NCBI GenBank assembly: GCA_937928575.1
Contig: CALFWW010000197.1
Span: forward strand, 1-37,332
Length of the DNA stretch: 37,332 nucleotides
Reading direction: 5' to 3'
DNA from: an uncultured Saprospiraceae bacterium
GTDB lineage: Bacteria; Bacteroidota; Bacteroidia; Chitinophagales; Saprospiraceae
A model generated the notes under the pieces. The model had not been told where the DNA came from. It did not search any database and worked only from the letters and a program-made list of their open reading frames with translations. Position 1 is the first letter of the stretch; each line of letters begins with the position of its first letter. Of the stretch, positions 33,903-37,332 are shown piece by piece. A program made the position numbers and the translations under genes.

Positions 33903-34193
33903 CTAAACAATATCTCCACGATTAGAAGCTTCGTCCGATTTGGCATTGCCTCTAGAAGAGGGATCTATATTTTTTTTGGTTGTTGGGGATTCGCTAACGT
34001 TTTTTTTTACTGATCCTCCACCAACCATGTTGATTAGAGAGTCAAAAATTCTTGGGATAAATAGTTCAACTACTTTTCCGAAGAATGAGTAGGTGTGAAT
34101 GTTAGATTTCACATTGTGTTCAATTTCAGAAGGAGCTTTAGGATATTTATCCCTCATTTCCTCGTCCATTGTTTTAAAATTGTTTGTGCTCAT
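33903..34193 (-). CDS. Small conserved-looking hypothetical protein in the sigma-factor operon
   Basis: 96 residues, not assigned to a named family. The N-terminal half (EEMRDKYPKAPSEIEHNVKSNI) is charged. It is followed by a hydrophobic, probably amphipathic helix (YSFFGKVVELFIPRIFDSLI) and a Gly-rich turn, then a disordered Ser/Lys/Asn tail from ~60. There is no signal peptide or clear membrane span. It lies 13 nt after the sigma-factor stop and 41 nt before the channel gene. Position suggests it may modulate one of them, for example as an anti-sigma or channel partner; that is inference only. Confidence 0.7.
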   Translation of the reverse strand: MSTNNFKTMDEEMRDKYPKAPSEIEHNVKSNIHTYSFFGKVVELFIPRIFDSLINMVGGGSVKKNVSESPTTKKNIDPSSRGNAKSDEASNRGDIV

Positions 34194-34206
34194 AAAACTG
34201 GATTTC

Positions 34207-34809
34207 TTAATTATCTGAAAATAATTCTTTGTAGGTCTTCTGGGCCTTGTGTTTCGCTCGCTTAATTTTCATTTTTATTGCGCTCTCAGTTTTGTTTAAT
34301 GCGGCAGAAATATCTTTGATTGAAAAATCATCTTGATACTTCATCAAAAGGATTGCTTTGTCACCTTCTGGTATATTATTCAGTACTACTTTTAATCTCT
34401 TTACCTCCAACTCCATCAATTCAGAATCATTGACATCATCAATAATATCGGGAGCATTTTCTATTTCATCAGAGAAAATCTTTTTATCCTTTTTCTTCTT
34501 CCTGATATAGTCGATGCAATAGTTATAAGTAATTGAATAGACCCAAGTAGAAAATTTAGATTTCTCACTAAACTTGGCAAGATTAATATAAATCTTAATA
34601 AATATATCTTGGGTGGCGTCTTGTGCTAATGCTTCTGATTTCAAAAGTGATATACACTTACTGTATATTTTAGTCGAGTACCTTTTATAAAGCACACTAA
34701 AATAGTCTTGCTGACGATTGGCGAGAAACAAATGAATGATCTCGTTGTCTGTCAATTTTGAAATTTCCTTTTTATTTAACGGTTTCATCCGTTGGAATGG
34801 GGTTTCCAC
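34207..34809 (-). CDS. ECF-type RNA polymerase sigma factor
   Basis: 200 residues. Sigma region 2 spans ~28-100 (FSVLYKRYSTKIYSKC; AQDATQDIFIKIYINLAKF; FSTWVYSITYNYCIDYIRK) and region 4 spans ~135-190 (IPEGDKAILLMKYQDDFSIKDISAALNKTESAIKMKIKRAKHK, the helix-turn-helix for the -35 element). No extra C-terminal domain is present. A second Met at residue 8 is an alternative start. It heads a three-gene operon with a 96-aa protein and a mechanosensitive channel. There is no FecR-type or membrane anti-sigma gene beside it, so how it is held inactive is unclear. Confidence 0.93.
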   Translation of the reverse strand: METPFQRMKPLNKKEISKLTDNEIIHLFLANRQQDYFSVLYKRYSTKIYSKCISLLKSEALAQDATQDIFIKIYINLAKFSEKSKFSTWVYSITYNYCIDYIRKKKKDKKIFSDEIENAPDIIDDVNDSELMELEVKRLKVVLNNIPEGDKAILLMKYQDDFSIKDISAALNKTESAIKMKIKRAKHKAQKTYKELFSDN

Positions 34810-34936
34810 ATTCAGATATTTATACCTTTCGTTAGAAAATTTAATCCCTCGCTCAAACTAGAAATTTTAGTGCCTTTTGAACTTTAGACGACTAAATTCT
34901 CAAAAAGACACTTATTGAGACCAGGTATTTACAGCA

Positions 34937-34944
34937 CAAAGGTA
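34937..34944 (-). promoter_or_regulatory. Candidate -7 box of the sigma-factor operon
   Basis: TACCTTTG on the minus strand (34944 to 34937) fits TAnnTTTG. The nearest TTG upstream (34976-34974) is 29 nt away, which is too far. Transcription would start about 120 nt before the ATG. Confidence 0.3.
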
Positions 34945-35056
34945 TAATACTATTGTACTTATTTACCTTTAATCAACACTTAATTCAATCATACATTTTA
35001 TATTTCATTAATTGTTAAATTTATCTGCCAATTTTGCGGATATCAAGTTAGATAAA

Positions 35057-35089
35057 TTGCCTAATTCACCTAAAAAACCAATACTTTTG
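35057..35089 (+). promoter_or_regulatory. Bacteroidota-type promoter of the M28 peptidase - hpt operon
   Basis: TTG (35057-35059), 22 nt, then TACTTTTG (35082-35089), matching the TTG...TAnnTTTG pattern. The expected start is near 35096, about 19 nt before the ATG. Confidence 0.5.
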
Positions 35090-35114
35090 ACTTTTTCTTC
35101 CAAATAGATAACGG

Positions 35115-36509
35115 ATGAGACTCATTTGGACTTCATTTTTATTGCTTTTACACCTTATAAGTATTGGTCAAACAAAGACTACTACAAGTGATGAAGACGC
35201 CTTTTATATCCGAAAAATCTATGATACGGCCCTTACTCAGGGGCAATGCTATGAATGGCTAACTCATTTAACAACTAAAATTGGTGGAAGGCTTGCGGGC
35301 TCACCTCAAGAAGCTGCTGCAGTGGAGTATACACGTCAAATGTTGGACACCCTTAATTTGGATAAAGTTTGGTTGCAACCTTGCCAAGTCCCATATTGGG
35401 TCAGAGGTGAGAAAGAACAAGTCAGAATTGTCAACTCAAAATCAATTGGAAGCCTAGATTTAAAAGCATTAGCACTTGGAAATTCGGTCGGTACTGGTGG
35501 AGCAGGTATTTCAGGTGAAGTGGTAGAAGTACAGCATCTGGAAGATCTGGAAAAATTGGGATCTAAATTGAAAGGTAAGATTGTGTTTTTCAATCGTCCG
35601 ATGGATCCAAAACAAATCAGAACTTTTAATGCATATGGTGGCGCAGTTGATCAAAGAGTCTTTGGTGCTACCCGTGCTGGAAGATTTGGTGCCATTGGTA
35701 CGTTGGTCAGATCAATGACCACTCGTTTGGATGACATTCCACATACTGGTGTTAATGTCTATGAGGAAGGGGATAAAAAAATCCCTACCGTTGCAATCAG
35801 TACCAATGATGCGGAGCGATTGAGTCAGTTGCTGAAGAAAGAAATCGTAACAGTATACATGCGTACTACCTGTGAAAAGCTTGCTGACAAAACATCTTTC
35901 AATGTGATTGGCGAAATAAAAGGAAGTGAATTTCCTGATGAAATCATTTTAGTCGGTGGTCATTTAGATTCCTGGGATGTAGGAAGTGGTGCACATGATG
36001 ATGGAGCTGGTTGCTGTCATTCGATGGATGTATTGCAAATTTTCAAGCGACTGAATTACCAACCTAAACGTACCATCCGTTGCGTGTTGTTTGCGAATGA
36101 AGAAAATGGATTAGCTGGCGGAAAAGAATATGCAAAAATCTCCAACGAAAAAGACGAACAACATATCGCTGCCATAGAATCTGATGCTGGAGGATTTACA
36201 CCTCGTGGATTCAGTGCAGATGCAGACGAGGCAGTTTTTACAGATAAATTTAGACAAGCGATTGAATGGCTACCATTGTTAGAACCATACGGCTTGTATT
36301 TTGAGAAAGGAGGATCAGGTGCAGACATCGGTCCATTGAAAAGTCAAAAAGCTTTATTATTTGGTTTTCGTCCAGACTCTCAAAGATATTTTGATTACCA
36401 CCACACAGAGATAGATAATATTGATGCAGTTAATAAAAGAGAATTGGAATTAGGTGCTGCATCTATCACTAGCTTAGTTTATCTTATTGATAAATACGGC
36501 ATAAAATAA
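35115..36509 (+). CDS. Secreted M28 family zinc peptidase (carboxypeptidase Q-like)
   Basis: 464 residues. The signal peptide ends near ISIGQ19. A cap/PA-type insert spans ~110-250 and the M28 catalytic fold covers the rest. Metal and catalytic residues: H283 (GGHLDSWD), D295 (GAHDDGAG), E329 and E330 (ANEENGLAG; base and ligand), D357 (ESDAGG) and H429 or H430 (DYHHTEID). All five zinc positions of a co-catalytic M28 enzyme are present. The pattern resembles plasma glutamate carboxypeptidase/carboxypeptidase Q, a dipeptidase-type enzyme, so it likely finishes peptide breakdown outside the inner membrane. It starts an operon with the phosphoribosyltransferase gene (5-nt gap). Confidence 0.92.
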   Translation: MRLIWTSFLLLLHLISIGQTKTTTSDEDAFYIRKIYDTALTQGQCYEWLTHLTTKIGGRLAGSPQEAAAVEYTRQMLDTLNLDKVWLQPCQVPYWVRGEKEQVRIVNSKSIGSLDLKALALGNSVGTGGAGISGEVVEVQHLEDLEKLGSKLKGKIVFFNRPMDPKQIRTFNAYGGAVDQRVFGATRAGRFGAIGTLVRSMTTRLDDIPHTGVNVYEEGDKKIPTVAISTNDAERLSQLLKKEIVTVYMRTTCEKLADKTSFNVIGEIKGSEFPDEIILVGGHLDSWDVGSGAHDDGAGCCHSMDVLQIFKRLNYQPKRTIRCVLFANEENGLAGGKEYAKISNEKDEQHIAAIESDAGGFTPRGFSADADEAVFTDKFRQAIEWLPLLEPYGLYFEKGGSGADIGPLKSQKALLFGFRPDSQRYFDYHHTEIDNIDAVNKRELELGAASITSLVYLIDKYGIK

Positions 36510-36514
36510 AAAGC

Positions 36515-37099
36515 ATGTTAGATCAAACCGATTCCCCTTCGACTTCAAAAAAAGATCCTGGAACTGTCAATGCACATGGATTGAGTTTCAACTTGATGAT
36601 TTCAAGTGGAGAATTGCAAACAAGAATTAAAGCGCTTGCAGAAGAGCTTACCAATGACTTCAAAGAAAAAAATCCACTTTTCATAGGAATCCTGAATGGT
36701 GCATTTATCTTCTGCGCCGACTTGACCCGCTCTTGTGATATGATTTGTGAAGTTGCTTTTATGAAACTATCCTCTTATAAAGGAATGGCATCAACAGGTG
36801 ACGTAGCTACTGTGTTAGGTTTGGATCGTCCGATAAAAGATAGAAATGTCATCATCGTAGAAGACATTATAGATACTGGAGTTACCTTGCATAAATTGCT
36901 ACCTGATTTACAAGCAATGGAACCTGCTTCAATTACAATCTGTGCCTTACTAGTAAAACCTGAAGCTGTACAGCATCCATTAGAAATCCATTATGCTGGT
37001 TTTGAAATTGAAAACAAATTTGTAATCGGATACGGATTGGATTACAATGAGCATGGTCGATCATTGGCAGGAATTTATCAGCTTGCTTCTCAGGAATAA
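36515..37099 (+). CDS. hpt: Hypoxanthine phosphoribosyltransferase
   Basis: 194 residues, cytosolic type I phosphoribosyltransferase of purine salvage (hypoxanthine/guanine + PRPP to IMP/GMP). Visible motifs: FIGILNGAFIF (57-66), the flexible-loop region SSYKGMASTG (86-95), the PRPP loop VIIVEDIIDTGVTL (112-125, with E116-D117) and the C-terminal GYGLDYNEHGRSL (172-184) typical of bacterial Hpt. The first ~20 residues are a polar extension beyond the usual ~175-180 residue enzyme, so a later start is possible, but no internal Met before residue 28 offers one. It lies 5 nt behind the M28 peptidase and is probably cotranscribed. Confidence 0.93.
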   Translation: MLDQTDSPSTSKKDPGTVNAHGLSFNLMISSGELQTRIKALAEELTNDFKEKNPLFIGILNGAFIFCADLTRSCDMICEVAFMKLSSYKGMASTGDVATVLGLDRPIKDRNVIIVEDIIDTGVTLHKLLPDLQAMEPASITICALLVKPEAVQHPLEIHYAGFEIENKFVIGYGLDYNEHGRSLAGIYQLASQE

Positions 37100-37127
37100 A
37101 TAGACTTTTAGTTTCAAGCATTCTAAA

Positions 37128-37274
37128 ATGTCGCAAGCTCATGGACCTAAAAACTACAAACTATTCAAAATCGTCTCTGTAGACCTCAATAATCTACCTT
37201 CTTACCCCGAGTATCCCGATCATTTATACGATATTTTGAATGATGAAAGCATAATTGAGAAAAATGCGAAATAA
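37128..37274 (+). CDS. Possible small protein of 48 residues
   Basis: ATG at 37128 to TAA at 37272-37274 encodes MSQAHGPKNYKLFKIVSVDL and a further 28 residues rich in Tyr, Pro, Asp and Asn. There is no signal peptide, membrane helix or known motif. It starts 28 nt after hpt on the same strand, without a visible terminator between. The composition looks protein-like, but it is too short to be sure and may be chance. Confidence 0.35.
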   Translation: MSQAHGPKNYKLFKIVSVDLNNLPSYPEYPDHLYDILNDESIIEKNAK

Positions 37275-37332
37275 AAATAAATATATCCGTGTATTAGAAC
37301 TTTACTATATGACTTTTTTGTTATAAATTTGC

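Overview
This window comes from an AT-rich bacterial chromosome that reads as Bacteroidota, probably Saprospiraceae-like. The reasons are a secreted glycosidase ending in a type IX secretion (Por) sorting domain, several promoter candidates of the Bacteroidota form TAnnTTTG with an upstream TTG, typical outer-membrane barrels (PorT-like, DUF3078-like), weak or absent Shine-Dalgarno sequences, and an SSS symporter and DNA polymerase I of the expected style. The genus is inference.

Left part (1-10.8 kb). The first 84 bases are the 5' end of an ISL3-type transposase running off the left edge. Next is a lipoprotein of the sulfatase fold whose formylglycine cysteine is replaced by Asp. A divergent secreted S9 (prolyl-oligopeptidase family) peptidase follows. 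A 530-bp gap (4208-4736) holds a 210-bp palindromic element flanked by two copies of another hairpin repeat. Then come two abutting genes: a kinase-M23-class III aminotransferase fusion (the architecture linked to hydroxylysine or phosphoethanolamine kinase plus phospholyase) and a YdiJ-like FAD/Fe-S D-2-hydroxyacid dehydrogenase. Together they could be the first and last steps of a hydroxylysine to 2-oxoglutarate route.

Middle (11-24.9 kb). A 1263-residue secreted glycoside hydrolase carries 3.5 copies of a ~137-residue Cys-rich repeat. It converges on a four-gene minus-strand operon, which is the most unusual part of the window. In transcription order the products are a 1519-aa sulfotransferase-like/coiled-coil/GT4/GT2 protein, a 255-aa sulfotransferase, a 940-aa GT2/TPR/sulfotransferase fusion, and a TPR-like/methyltransferase protein. 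I read it as a locus for making, sulfating and perhaps methylating a surface glycan or glycoprotein.

Right part (24.9-37.3 kb). This is mostly housekeeping and envelope genes: an ACMSD-type amidohydrolase, a small barrel protein, tRNA-Cys, an SSS symporter, polA, a DUF3078-like barrel, and an operon of ECF sigma factor, 96-aa protein and mechanosensitive channel. An M28 peptidase and a hypoxanthine phosphoribosyltransferase form the last operon. Strong hairpin terminators separate the convergent pairs. No CRISPR array, rRNA or prophage was seen.
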